This document shows, one piece after another, positions 44,568 through 52,154 of a stretch of 64,000 nucleotides of DNA; position 1 is the first letter of the stretch; each line of letters begins with the position of its first letter. The notes beneath the pieces were generated by a model. It searched no databases, was not told the origin of the DNA, and worked only from the letters and a program-made list of their open reading frames with translations. The stretch is from Sphingobacteruim zhuxiongii (lineage in GTDB: Bacteria; Bacteroidota; Bacteroidia; Sphingobacteriales; Sphingobacteriaceae), in NCBI RefSeq assembly GCF_009557615.1, contig NZ_CP045652.1, positions 2,480,001-2,544,000 of the forward strand. The letters are read 5' to 3'. The translations under genes and the position numbers were made by a program.

Positions 44568-44897
44568 TTAACAGCATTTGTTTATCTTTAATTCCTGATT
44601 GAAGAAGGCATTGAAATCTTCTTGTATTATTTTCCACATCCGCTCATCAATACAATAACAAACCGATTTCCCCTCAATTGTTCCTTGAATAATACCTGAG
44701 CTTTTAAGCTCCTTTAAATGCTGTGAAATGGTGGCTTGCGCTAAGCCTAGCTCCTCAACTAGATCGTTGCATATGCAGGCGTTCTGACGTATAATATGTT
44801 GTAGGATGGCAACACGAGCAGGATGTCCTAATACTTTAAATAATGAAGCAAGCCTGTTTTGTTCTTCCGTAAATATTTCTGATTTAGTAAGTCCCAT
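44568..44897 (-). CDS. arsR: ArsR/SmtB family arsenic-responsive repressor
   Basis: A 109-residue winged-helix repressor: KVLGHPARVAILQHI, the metalloid-sensing C-x-C in ACICNDLVEELG (C41, C43), and the recognition helix LAQATISQHLKELKSSGI (52-70). It ends in KCC. As(III) binding to the cysteines releases the operator. It is first gene of the ars operon; a near-perfect palindrome lies 16 bases upstream of its start, as expected for autorepression. Confidence 0.94.
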   Translation of the reverse strand: MGLTKSEIFTEEQNRLASLFKVLGHPARVAILQHIIRQNACICNDLVEELGLAQATISQHLKELKSSGIIQGTIEGKSVCYCIDERMWKIIQEDFNAFFNQELKINKCC

Positions 44898-44912
44898 ATG
44901 CGTTAATATTAC

Positions 44913-44928
44913 ATCGCAATATTACGAT
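44913..44928. promoter_or_regulatory. Palindromic operator upstream of arsR
   Basis: ATCGCAATATTACGAT, 14 of 16 positions symmetric, located just upstream of the arsR start on the minus strand. Likely ArsR autoregulation site. Confidence 0.6.
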
Positions 44929-45036
44929 ATTAATTTAAATGATTAAAATATTTTTTTGAAAAAGAGTGTTATGAGGAACTGTGAGTAGATAATGAACATA
45001 CTAATCTTTCCGATCGACGAGTGACGCTATTTGATC

Positions 45037-46155
45037 TTACAGGAGCAACTGCTTTAGCAAGAATTCCAAAGCCTCTCCTTGAATGTTTTGTGCGATGATA
45101 ACGCCAGTTTGATCTAACAAATAATTCTGCGGCAAGCCACTTATCTGGTATTGCTTATACAAAGGTGACCCATAACCTTTCAAGTCAGATAAGTGTGTCC
45201 ATTCAGCAATTTGGTCTTCATGTATAGCTTTCAACCAGGACTGTCTTTCATCTTCTTTATTGAAAGAAATGGCTACAATTTTAAAGTTCTTATCTTTAAA
45301 CTTCTCAGAAATTTCCCTATACTTTGGATTTTCTTGACGACAAGGAATACACCAAGAAGCCCAGAATTCAAGAAGTACGAATTTACCTCGAAAAGATGTC
45401 AAGGAATTTTCAACCCCGGCCGTATCTTTTAGAGTAAAGTCGGGCGCTATAGATCCAATAGCTAACCTTTTAAAACCTTCGATTTTTGTTGCTATACGGT
45501 CCTTTTGCTCTGGATCGAACATACGGTTGGGAATCTTGGCAAATATTTTATTTAAGGTTAATACATTGAACTGATCTATATGCTGTTCGATTAAATCTAT
45601 TGTTAGTTTAGAGGGCGGACTAGTTTCGAGAAAACCTAAGTCAAATACTTTCAATTCTTTCTTTAAGTTATGAAGCACTTCATCACGCGCTACTGCGTCA
45701 GCATTCGACAATGTGTCATTTGTCCCTCTTCTAGAATACATCGAAATTTTATTTTGAGCTTCGGAACGTATTGAATCAGTGGCTAACCAATATTTTGTAA
45801 AAGTACTATTCAATTCATCATCTTCAATTCGAACCGTTGACAGCTCATTTCCCTTGACATGTATTTGAGGATTAGAAAGATAAAACTCTCGATATTTGGA
45901 TATTGGAGGTGGATGTCCAGATTCAGTCTTGAGAGTATCGTAAGTTGCCAAAGCCGCTCTCTTTGCGTACTTGTTCGCAACTTGGAACCTGAACTTACCG
46001 TCACTTATTTCTGATGAATCGGCTTTAGCCCAGTCGATCAACAAGTAGATCTTTTTGAATCCACTTAAATCTTTGACATCACCCTCAATCGTATGTTGGA
46101 ATTGTGCGAAACAAAAACATGGAACGAGCAAAAGAAACAAAGTTAACACTCTCAT
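45037..46155 (-). CDS. TlpA-like thiol-disulfide oxidoreductase, secreted
   Basis: About 372 residues from the ATG at 46155 (signal peptide MRVLTLFLLLVPCFCFAQ). The N-terminal domain is of the DUF4369 type found in Bacteroidota TlpA proteins (HTIEGDVKDLSGFKKIYLLI); the C-terminal thioredoxin domain carries the CxxC active site FWASWCIPCRQENP (about 265) and a PDFTLKD entry. A periplasmic redox role. Similar in layout to the TlpA-type gene at 46963 but clearly divergent in sequence. Confidence 0.9.
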   Translation of the reverse strand: MRVLTLFLLLVPCFCFAQFQHTIEGDVKDLSGFKKIYLLIDWAKADSSEISDGKFRFQVANKYAKRAALATYDTLKTESGHPPPISKYREFYLSNPQIHVKGNELSTVRIEDDELNSTFTKYWLATDSIRSEAQNKISMYSRRGTNDTLSNADAVARDEVLHNLKKELKVFDLGFLETSPPSKLTIDLIEQHIDQFNVLTLNKIFAKIPNRMFDPEQKDRIATKIEGFKRLAIGSIAPDFTLKDTAGVENSLTSFRGKFVLLEFWASWCIPCRQENPKYREISEKFKDKNFKIVAISFNKEDERQSWLKAIHEDQIAEWTHLSDLKGYGSPLYKQYQISGLPQNYLLDQTGVIIAQNIQGEALEFLLKQLLL

Positions 46156-46297
46156 ATATTGAAACTTGTATACTCTAATATACAATTTAACTTGTTTATT
46201 TTAAACCGCCTAGCAAGCCAATAATACTTTGAGTAAGAGTTTTCATCGCTTTTCGAATTGGGTTTCACTTCGATCATTGAGCAATTTTCAACTGGTA

Positions 46298-46849
46298 CTA
46301 ATTATTCAAAACCCTGTAGTATAATAGAATTGATCCGTTTTCAAATTGTCTCGTTTTCCATAGGTCAAGCTTTATTTCCCTTGAGAGTTTATCAAAGAAT
46401 GTTTGTCCAGAAGCGGCAATCATGGGTATCATACAAAGCTGCAACTCATCAATTAATCCTAGATTCAGTAGTTGAATAATCAAACTTCGACTTCCGATAA
46501 GTATGTCTCCGTTGTTTTTCGATTTAAGCTCAAGCACTGTATCCGCTAATGATTTGTCCGCAATTTGGGCAGAATCCCAGCCCGTCGTCTTGTCTTTATT
46601 AGAGAACACTATTTTCGCAATCTTATCTATGGCTTGTGCAAAGGAATTCATGGTCGCTGCTTCTGCAGGAGATTGTAACAATCCTTGCCAGTATCTCATC
46701 AGTTTATAGGTCGTACTCCCCCATAGTATATAACTCGAATGATCCAAAAGATTGGTATAATAGTTATGAATCTCGGCGCTTGGCGTAGATACATTATGGT
46801 CTATGACTCCATCAAGCGTTAAATTGTATGCTGCGATTATCTTACCCAT
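46298..46849 (-). CDS. Dihydrofolate reductase-family (RibD-C-like) protein
   Basis: A 183-residue cytoplasmic protein of the RibD C-terminal/DHFR-like family: AYNLTLDGVID at the N-terminus, YILWGSTTYKLMRYW, KIVFSNKDKTTGW, GDILIGSRSLIIQLLNLGLIDELQLCMIPMIAASGQTFFD and a C-terminal LYYRV. NADPH-dependent reductase fold; substrate unknown, commonly annotated as dihydrofolate reductase family protein. Monocistronic. Confidence 0.9.
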   Translation of the reverse strand: MGKIIAAYNLTLDGVIDHNVSTPSAEIHNYYTNLLDHSSYILWGSTTYKLMRYWQGLLQSPAEAATMNSFAQAIDKIAKIVFSNKDKTTGWDSAQIADKSLADTVLELKSKNNGDILIGSRSLIIQLLNLGLIDELQLCMIPMIAASGQTFFDKLSREIKLDLWKTRQFENGSILLYYRVLNN

Positions 46850-46962
46850 GGTCCTATGTATATTTTATTGAAAATTAGCGATTAATATGGGATAATGAGA
46901 TTGCCTTATGACAAGAAATTGGGTAATTTTATTATCTTTAGGGAAATAAAATGACACTAACG

Positions 46963-48105
46963 ATGCGTAAACTTTTGAGCTTTTTTCTACTACTTTTCAG
47001 TTGCACCTTACTTTACAGCCAAATAAACGTTGATTTAAAAGGCCTTTCAGGACAGAAAGTCGTCATCTGGAAATATGCACTTTCAAACCCAAATGATATT
47101 AAGAAAGATACCCTCTTAGTGGATAACGATCAATTTTCTTATCCCATCTCAGATACGCCTACAGCCTACGCTATCATTCCAAGTGCGGCAGTATATAATC
47201 GCGCTGGGGGTGGTTTTTATGTTGCTCAGTCGAAGTTCATTGAGCTGTTTAGTTTGCCAAATGAAACCATTTCTATTAAAGGAGAATTACATCCATTTTA
47301 TACAGAATATGCTATCGATGGGAATGAACTCAGCAGTCAGTTTGCAAAGCTTCGCCTGGAATACTTAGATGCTAGCATTGCTGCTGTAAAGGCAGACCTT
47401 TCAATCGATTCTCTACAGGTTGCTAAAGCAGCTAAAGAGGAAATCAATTCCGTTTTCAAGCAAAGAAACGCTTATTTCACAAAAATCATGGAGGTTAAGG
47501 AGCACTATGTCCAGAATAATTTAGATAAGGAGCTTTCGGCATATTTATTATTGCGGTATCCTCTTGAATCATTTGCTTCAATTCATCAGAAGCTTGATCC
47601 CAAGATACGATCAGGAATTTTCAAACATAGCTTAGCGGATAAATACGCTAGCTACGAGAAACTTCAATCGGTAAACCAAGCAGAAAAGAATATTGTCAAG
47701 GGAAACATCGCCCCTAGCTTCGAGCTAACGGACATCGCAGGTAAAGCGTTCCATATTTCTAAATTCAAAGGAAAATACATCATCTTAGATTTTTGGGGTT
47801 CCTGGTGCGGCCCTTGTATTCAAGAGATACCCCAATTAAAATCCTTTTATGACAAGTATAAAAATGAAATCGTACTTGTTGGTATCGCCTGTAATGAGCG
47901 TGATGATGCATGGAAACGTATTGTCAATAAAGAGAACATGAATTGGCATCAATTGCTAAACTCTACTAATCAAGATGTTTCTGTATTATATGGGATTAAA
48001 GCTTTTCCGACCAAGGTTGTTATTGATAAAGATTATAAAATCCTTAAGACGTATGTTGGCTCCGGAGAAACTTTTTTCAATGAAATGGCGGCTTTATTGA
48101 ATTAG
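46963..48105 (+). CDS. TlpA-like thiol-disulfide oxidoreductase, secreted
   Basis: About 380 residues from the ATG at 46963 (an ATG at 46951 is also in frame). Signal peptide with FSCTLLYSQ end, a DUF4369-like N-terminal domain (GLSGQKVVIWKYALSNPND), and a thioredoxin domain with FWGSWCGPCIQEIPQ (CxxC about residue 281) and the cis-Pro region AFPTKVVIDKDYKI. Periplasmic redox protein, paralogous in layout to that at 45037-46155. Confidence 0.9.
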   Translation: MRKLLSFFLLLFSCTLLYSQINVDLKGLSGQKVVIWKYALSNPNDIKKDTLLVDNDQFSYPISDTPTAYAIIPSAAVYNRAGGGFYVAQSKFIELFSLPNETISIKGELHPFYTEYAIDGNELSSQFAKLRLEYLDASIAAVKADLSIDSLQVAKAAKEEINSVFKQRNAYFTKIMEVKEHYVQNNLDKELSAYLLLRYPLESFASIHQKLDPKIRSGIFKHSLADKYASYEKLQSVNQAEKNIVKGNIAPSFELTDIAGKAFHISKFKGKYIILDFWGSWCGPCIQEIPQLKSFYDKYKNEIVLVGIACNERDDAWKRIVNKENMNWHQLLNSTNQDVSVLYGIKAFPTKVVIDKDYKILKTYVGSGETFFNEMAALLN

Positions 48106-48139
48106 CGTTTTTTTTCTTTCCGTTTATAAAGCGAACTGA

Positions 48140-48284
48140 ATTTGTTCAGCCCCACAATCCCCAGATACAGCCATGAACGCCCTTCGGGTCGAACCCAGGC
48201 CCGCGCAAGGTTCGAGCCTTCACTATCGCGCAAAAAAAAGCCTTTCAAGGAATGAAAGACTTTTTTAAGCGGAGAGTGAGGGAT
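48140..48284. repeat. Tandem repeat unit 1 next to tRNA-Ser
   Basis: A segment of about 145 bases nearly identical to the one at 48283-48429. It includes GCGGAGAGTGAGGGAT, the last part of the tRNA-Ser gene, then the tRNA's terminator-like stem (AAAGTCTTTCATTCC / complementary side) and a GC-rich segment with GGTTCGACC. Differences from unit 2 are a few bases and two indels. No product is coded. Confidence 0.8.
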
Positions 48285-48429
48285 TTGTTCAGCCCCACAA
48301 TCCCCAGACACAGCCATGAACGCCCTTCGGGTCGAACCCCGGCCCGCGCAAGGTTCGAGCCTTCGCTATCGCGCAAAAAAAAAGCCTTTCAAGGAATGAA
48401 AGACTTTTTTTAAGCGGAGAGTGAGGGAT
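48283..48429. repeat. Tandem repeat unit 2, overlapping tRNA-Ser 3' end
   Basis: Second unit of the tandem duplication (145-147 bases). Its right end is the authentic 3' end of the tRNA-Ser gene. Unit 1 thus carries a relic copy of the tRNA end, as arises by duplication at a tRNA locus. Confidence 0.8.
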
Positions 48430-48499
48430 TCGAACCCCCGGACCTGTGACAGTCAACAGTTTTCAAGACTGCCGCATTCGACCACTCTGCCAACTCTCC
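48415..48499 (-). tRNA. tRNA-Ser (TGA)
   Basis: 85-nt class II tRNA on the minus strand: acceptor GGAGAGT/ACTCTCC, anticodon loop CTTGAAA (anticodon TGA), long variable arm, T-arm CGGGGG-TTCGAAT-CCCTC region, discriminator G. CCA not encoded. Confidence 0.96.
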
Positions 48500-48503
48500 G
48501 CGA

Positions 48504-48534
48504 CAAAAGTACAAATTCTGATCTGTTCTCCAAA
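48504..48534 (-). promoter_or_regulatory. Bacteroidota-type promoter of tRNA-Ser(TGA)
   Basis: On the minus strand: TTTG (48531-48534), 19 bases, TACTTTTG (48504-48511), then four bases to the tRNA. An exact match to TTTG-N19-TAnnTTTG. Confidence 0.75.
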
Positions 48535-48784
48535 TAAAAAATGAAAATAATATCATTAAAAACGCGCTCAGGACGCTAATAACACTGATATTGAACTTGT
48601 TATTGCTCAAAAAAAAATTAATCTTTTTCGATTATTGGCTTTAAAAAAGTTTAGATTAAGTAAGAAAGCCTATCCTCGCTGTTTGGTCGTTTAAACCTAT
48701 TTTTCTTATTTTCTGAACATCCTCAAATTATTTGATTGGATAGCAATCACTTATTGATAAAAGGATAAAAATTATTACAAAAAT
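48535..48784. other. AT-rich intergenic region between two tRNA genes
   Basis: No gene or clear structure seen between the divergent tRNA promoters. Confidence 0.5.
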
Positions 48785-48815
48785 TTTGCATTTCACCCTC
48801 AAATAGCTACTTTTG
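48785..48815 (+). promoter_or_regulatory. Bacteroidota-type promoter of tRNA-Arg
   Basis: TTTG (48785-48788), 19 bases, TACTTTTG (48808-48815), then 15 bases to the tRNA. Exact match to the Bacteroidota consensus. Confidence 0.75.
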
Positions 48816-48830
48816 CTTCACAAAATAAAA

Positions 48831-48904
48831 GCGCCAATAGCTCAGCTGGATAGAGCAACGGTTTTCTAAACCGTAGGTCTCAGGTTCGAACCCTGATTGG
48901 CGTA
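48831..48904 (+). tRNA. tRNA-Arg (TCT)
   Basis: 74-nt cloverleaf: acceptor GCGCCAA/TTGGCGT, D-arm GCTC/GAGC, anticodon stem ACGGT/ACCGT with loop TTTCTAA (TCT), T-arm TCAGG-TTCGAAC-CCTGA. CCA not encoded. Confidence 0.97.
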
Positions 48905-48915
48905 CTTCTTATTTA

Positions 48916-48947
48916 AAGCCTCTCCTTAAACGGAGAGGCTTTTTTAT
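48916..48947 (+). terminator. Terminator after tRNA-Arg
   Basis: AAGCCTCTCC TTAAA CGGAGAGGCTT stem-loop plus T run. Confidence 0.87.
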
Positions 48948-49164
48948 TTTACTATATTTTCCCAAATTGGGAATCCCAATAAAGACTCTATTAATAAAAT
49001 GCTTACCATATCAATTTAGTTGAAATGCAAATATTTAATTGCTTTTAAGCAAAATAGCGGGAAATAACCCGCTATTAAATGTTTTCGATGTAGTATGATG
49101 AAAAGAAATTATTAGAATCTAGACAGCAACATGTACTGATTTTATATCCTAATAACGTTATTTC

Positions 49165-49410
49165 TTACTCAACTTCAATCAAACGTTGAATATCTTCTCG
49201 AATATCATTAGGAAGCATCATATAGATCTCCTTCTTTACGATCAATGGCGAATAATCTGGATCGGAATGACTCGCGTCAATAGTGACTAACGTTTCAAAT
49301 CCGCCATCTAACCATTTTCCTTCTTCCTCTAGATATATGCTATACTTATCATTTAACAAACGTAATCCCTGTAAAATACGTTCGTTGTCTAATGTTTGAT
49401 TGTTTATCAT
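49165..49410 (-). CDS. Hypothetical protein, about 81 residues
   Basis: Not recognised. ATG at 49410 (MINNQTLDN) is preferred over an in-frame ATG at 49428. Small, acidic, soluble: LQGLRLLNDKYSIYLEEEG, then ETLVTIDASHSDPDYS and LPNDIREDIQRLIEVE. No signal peptide. Stands alone in an AT-rich region. Confidence 0.5.
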   Translation of the reverse strand: MINNQTLDNERILQGLRLLNDKYSIYLEEEGKWLDGGFETLVTIDASHSDPDYSPLIVKKEIYMMLPNDIREDIQRLIEVE

Positions 49411-49699
49411 ATGTAAATGTTTTTCCACACTTATAAAACGTTCAAGAATCCAGAATTGATATACTTGCTTCGTAACAATTGCTCATCCCCTTTTGAATCT
49501 ATTGAGAATCAACAAAATGACTAAAAATATAAATGTTGCAACTAGTCTATAGACTCATTTATAGTATGACATGAGGTATTACTGATCATTTGAAAACATA
49601 TTTAATTGTATTAACTTATCATAAATAAAGAAAATAGTTAGTTTTGATAGACATTAACGAAACACATACAATTAAGAAAAAGTCCATTTATAGATCGGT

Positions 49700-50065
49700 A
49701 TGAAAACATTAAAAAATGATCCCCCTGGTTGTAGCCAAAGTTTGCTTGCGATGCGTGATACACTTGAAGTGCTCGGTGGTAAATGGAAGTTATTGATTTT
49801 GCATTACCTCATCACCAGAGATCATCAGGTAAACACATTCAAGAAAATGCAACGAGAGATTTCAGGTATCTCCGCCAAGATGCTTACTAAAGAGTTGAAA
49901 GACCTCGAAGAAAATCACCTTGTACATCGAGAACAACAAAATACCAAACCTATAACGGTTCGTTATACGATCACAGATTACGGACGCTCTTCTGAACAAT
50001 TAATTCAGCAGCTAGTGGATTGGGGCAAAATTCATAGAGCAAAACTGCTATCCGTTGATGAATAA
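49700..50065 (+). CDS. HxlR-family transcriptional regulator
   Basis: A 121-residue winged-helix regulator of the HxlR/MarR-like type: CSQSLLAMRDTLEVLGGKWK at the start, LLILHYLI, FKKMQREISGISAKMLTKEL as recognition region, and VRYTITDYGRSSEQLI. Such proteins often respond to redox or aldehyde stress. Promoter regions of the two near-identical NTF2-like genes begin just downstream, but it is not known whether it acts there. Followed by a terminator. Confidence 0.92.
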   Translation: MKTLKNDPPGCSQSLLAMRDTLEVLGGKWKLLILHYLITRDHQVNTFKKMQREISGISAKMLTKELKDLEENHLVHREQQNTKPITVRYTITDYGRSSEQLIQQLVDWGKIHRAKLLSVDE

Positions 50066-50113
50066 CAGATAAAAACTGTAGCCACTTTATGGAATTCATT
50101 GCCATGAAGCATA

Positions 50114-50155
50114 AAAATAGCCTTCTCAAGAACAGAGAGGGCTATTTTTATTTTT
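50114..50155 (+). terminator. Terminator after the HxlR regulator
   Basis: AAAATAGCCTTCTC pairs with GAGAGGGCTATTTT (14 positions, one G-T), then T-rich sequence. Confidence 0.8.
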
Positions 50156-50164
50156 AATAGACCC

Positions 50165-50217
50165 TCGGTAAACTATCTCTGGCATTTTCACCGAATCCTT
50201 TCTTGCTTTTACCGAAT
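50165..50217. promoter_or_regulatory. Repeated ACCGA elements upstream of NTF2-like gene
   Basis: TCGGTAAA (50165-50172), then ACCGAAT at 50190-50196 and 50211-50217, the latter two 21 bp apart (two helical turns) in the form TTTTCACCGAAT/TTTTACCGAAT. The first is the reverse complement of the TTTACCGA part of the third. A response-regulator or LytTR-type binding array is possible. Preserved in copy 2 at 50935-50987. Confidence 0.45.
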
Positions 50218-50331
50218 AATCCCCCTTTTCGACCTAATCAGCATAGGTCTGCATCCCTTATCCCCCTACCTTTGAAGTATCAAATAAGAAATAACAAACA
50301 GAACAATTAAACATTATAACATATTAAAGAC

Positions 50332-50778
50332 ATGAAAAATCTAACTAAAACCTTCGCAATCGCAGCATTATTATTCGTTTCATCTGTAAACGTATTTGCA
50401 ACAGAAATTAAAGACGACAAGAAAATTTTAAACAAAGCCGTAGCTGAAAACGTAGTCGATGAATACATCAACAGTACTGTAAAAGGTAATACCTTATTTA
50501 TCGATGAGATCTTCGACAATGACTTCACACATAAAGTAAATGCTGGTAATAGACAACAAGCAGTTAAAAAATCAGCTTACCTTAAATTCTTAAAAGAGAA
50601 TAAAGGAAGCGAGTACAACTGCGATGTTAACTATGAATTCGTAGAGAAGAATGCAAACTACAGCTTAGCGCGCGTAACGCTAGACTTCGGGAAATTTAAA
50701 AGAGTTGACTATGTATCCATGCATATGGATCAAGGACAATGGAAAATTGACGAGGTTAACTCCGTTTACCCTAGATAA
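50332..50778 (+). CDS. Secreted NTF2-like / putative lumazine-binding protein, copy 1
   Basis: A 148-residue protein with a signal peptide (about 1-23, ending NVFATEIK). The mature part has the NTF2-like (lumazine_bd_2, SnoaL-type) pattern: AENVVDEYINSTVKGNT, DEIFDNDFTHKVNAG, CDVNYEFVEKNANYSLARVT, YVSMHMDQGQWKIDEVNSVY. Ligand and role unknown. It differs from copy 2 by one residue (serine at 81 here, alanine there). Confidence 0.85.
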   Translation: MKNLTKTFAIAALLFVSSVNVFATEIKDDKKILNKAVAENVVDEYINSTVKGNTLFIDEIFDNDFTHKVNAGNRQQAVKKSAYLKFLKENKGSEYNCDVNYEFVEKNANYSLARVTLDFGKFKRVDYVSMHMDQGQWKIDEVNSVYPR

Positions 50779-50799
50779 TTAAAAAAAGACCATAACAGA

Positions 50800-50830
50800 A
50801 AAGGCCAAGCATTATTGCTTGGCCTTTTTT
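50800..50830 (+). terminator. Terminator after NTF2-like copy 1
   Basis: AAGGCCAAGC ATTATT GCTTGGCC stem plus T run; symmetric, may work on both strands. Confidence 0.87.
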
Positions 50831-51101
50831 AATTAATATCTATCTGTAGAAATGCAAGCTTGTATGGAGGTCCTTCATCTGCTAAGCTAGCCTGTCAAGG
50901 TCAAGTCCGAAGGAAAGAAACCGGCCTCCTACTCTCGGTAAACTACCTCTGGCATTTTCACCGAATCCTTTCTTGCTTTTACCGAATAATCCCCCTTTTC
51001 GACCTAATCAGCATAGGTCTTCATGCCATATCCCCCTACCTTTGAAGTATCAAATAAGAAATAACAAACAGAACAATTAAACATTATAACATATTAAAGA
51101 C

Positions 51102-51548
51102 ATGAAAAATCTAACTAAAACCTTCGCAATCGCAGCATTATTATTCGTTTCATCTGTAAACGTATTTGCAACAGAAATTAAAGACGACAAGAAAATTTTA
51201 AACAAAGCCGTAGCTGAAAACGTAGTCGATGAATACATCAACAGTACCGTAAAAGGTAATACCTTATTTATCGATGAGATCTTCGACAATGACTTCACAC
51301 ATAAAGTAAATGCTGGTAATAGACAACAAGCAGTTAAAAAAGCAGCTTACCTTAAATTCTTAAAAGAGAATAAAGGAAGCGAGTACAACTGCGATGTTAA
51401 CTATGAATTCGTAGAGAAGAATGCAAACTACAGCTTAGCGCGCGTAACGCTAGACTTCGGGAAATTTAAAAGAGTTGACTATGTATCCATGCATATGGAT
51501 CAAGGACAATGGAAAATTGACGAGGTTAACTCCGTTTACCCTAGATAA
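51102..51548 (+). CDS. Secreted NTF2-like / putative lumazine-binding protein, copy 2
   Basis: Second, 148-residue copy; same signal peptide and domain as the first. Only one silent base and one change (Ser to Ala at residue 81) separate the two coding regions, so the duplication is recent or kept identical by gene conversion. Each copy has its own promoter region and terminator, so total expression may be doubled. Confidence 0.85.
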   Translation: MKNLTKTFAIAALLFVSSVNVFATEIKDDKKILNKAVAENVVDEYINSTVKGNTLFIDEIFDNDFTHKVNAGNRQQAVKKAAYLKFLKENKGSEYNCDVNYEFVEKNANYSLARVTLDFGKFKRVDYVSMHMDQGQWKIDEVNSVYPR

Positions 51549-51569
51549 TTAAAAAAAGACCATAACAGA

Positions 51570-51600
51570 AAAGGCCAAGCATTATTGCTTGGCCTTTTTT
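51570..51600 (+). terminator. Terminator after NTF2-like copy 2
   Basis: Same stem-loop as after copy 1, shared with the convergent DinB gene. Confidence 0.87.
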
Positions 51601-51602
51601 AA

Positions 51603-52079
51603 TTAATATCTATCCCAAAAGAAAGGTGGCTCCACGCCTAACGCGCGAAGATAAACAAAGCCTTGCGCACGATGATGAATCTCGTTATCGACAAAATAAA
51701 GTAAATTCTGATAGACTGGAAATTCATATTCCCCAAAAAGATTAAAGGTTTCATGAAACTGCTCATCAGGAATGCGATTAAAAAGCTCGTTGATTTGAAC
51801 AGTCTGCCTGTCCCATTCTGCAAGCAAATCTGCCTTAGTCTTCAAGTCAGGTAATTCATGTGAATAACCTTCTATTTTTTTATGTACGATACCATCAAGT
51901 CCCGGTGCTGCAATACTTAATAGCTCTTTTATTAAATCACCGAAAACGCGCATTCCACCAATAGAGAATGTAAAGATTTCATTTTCGGGAAAAGCCTCGA
52001 TTGTCTTCCTTGTCAATGTACGATGTTCTTGCCAATGATTCAAAAACTCGTCTCTGCTGATAATTACATTTGTGCTCAT
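51603..52079 (-). CDS. DinB family protein
   Basis: A 158-residue DinB/YfiT-like four-helix bundle: RDEFLNHWQEHRTLTRKTIEAF, FSIGGMRVFGDLIKELLSI, and the metal-site pattern VDNEIHHRAQGFVYLRALGV. The role of these proteins is unclear; some are thiol transferases. The last residues PPFFWDRY fall at the border of the 684-bp repeat. Confidence 0.88.
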   Translation of the reverse strand: MSTNVIISRDEFLNHWQEHRTLTRKTIEAFPENEIFTFSIGGMRVFGDLIKELLSIAAPGLDGIVHKKIEGYSHELPDLKTKADLLAEWDRQTVQINELFNRIPDEQFHETFNLFGEYEFPVYQNLLYFVDNEIHHRAQGFVYLRALGVEPPFFWDRY

Positions 52080-52154
52080 AGTATATAGTATTGATTAATG
52101 ATATACCAAAATTACAAGCATCGATGACAACCTTATGTCAACAGATTTTGGCGA

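Larger units (their letters stand above)
50161..50844. repeat. 684-bp direct repeat, copy 1
   Basis: Identical in position to 50931-51614 (offset 770) except for seven base differences that I count: five in the first 90 bases, two in the coding part. It spans promoter region, NTF2-like gene, terminator, and at its right end a short relic (TTAATATCTATC) of the DinB gene that follows copy 2. Confidence 0.93.
50931..51614. repeat. 684-bp direct repeat, copy 2
   Basis: Second copy of the repeat described at 50161-50844. The right boundary lies inside the last codons of the DinB gene, so this copy probably occupies the ancestral position; 86 bases of unique DNA lie between the copies. Confidence 0.93.

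Noticed and set aside
48102..48610. Two minus-strand frames across the tRNA-Ser repeats
   Set aside because: They read through a tRNA and its duplicated flank; chance frames in repeat DNA.
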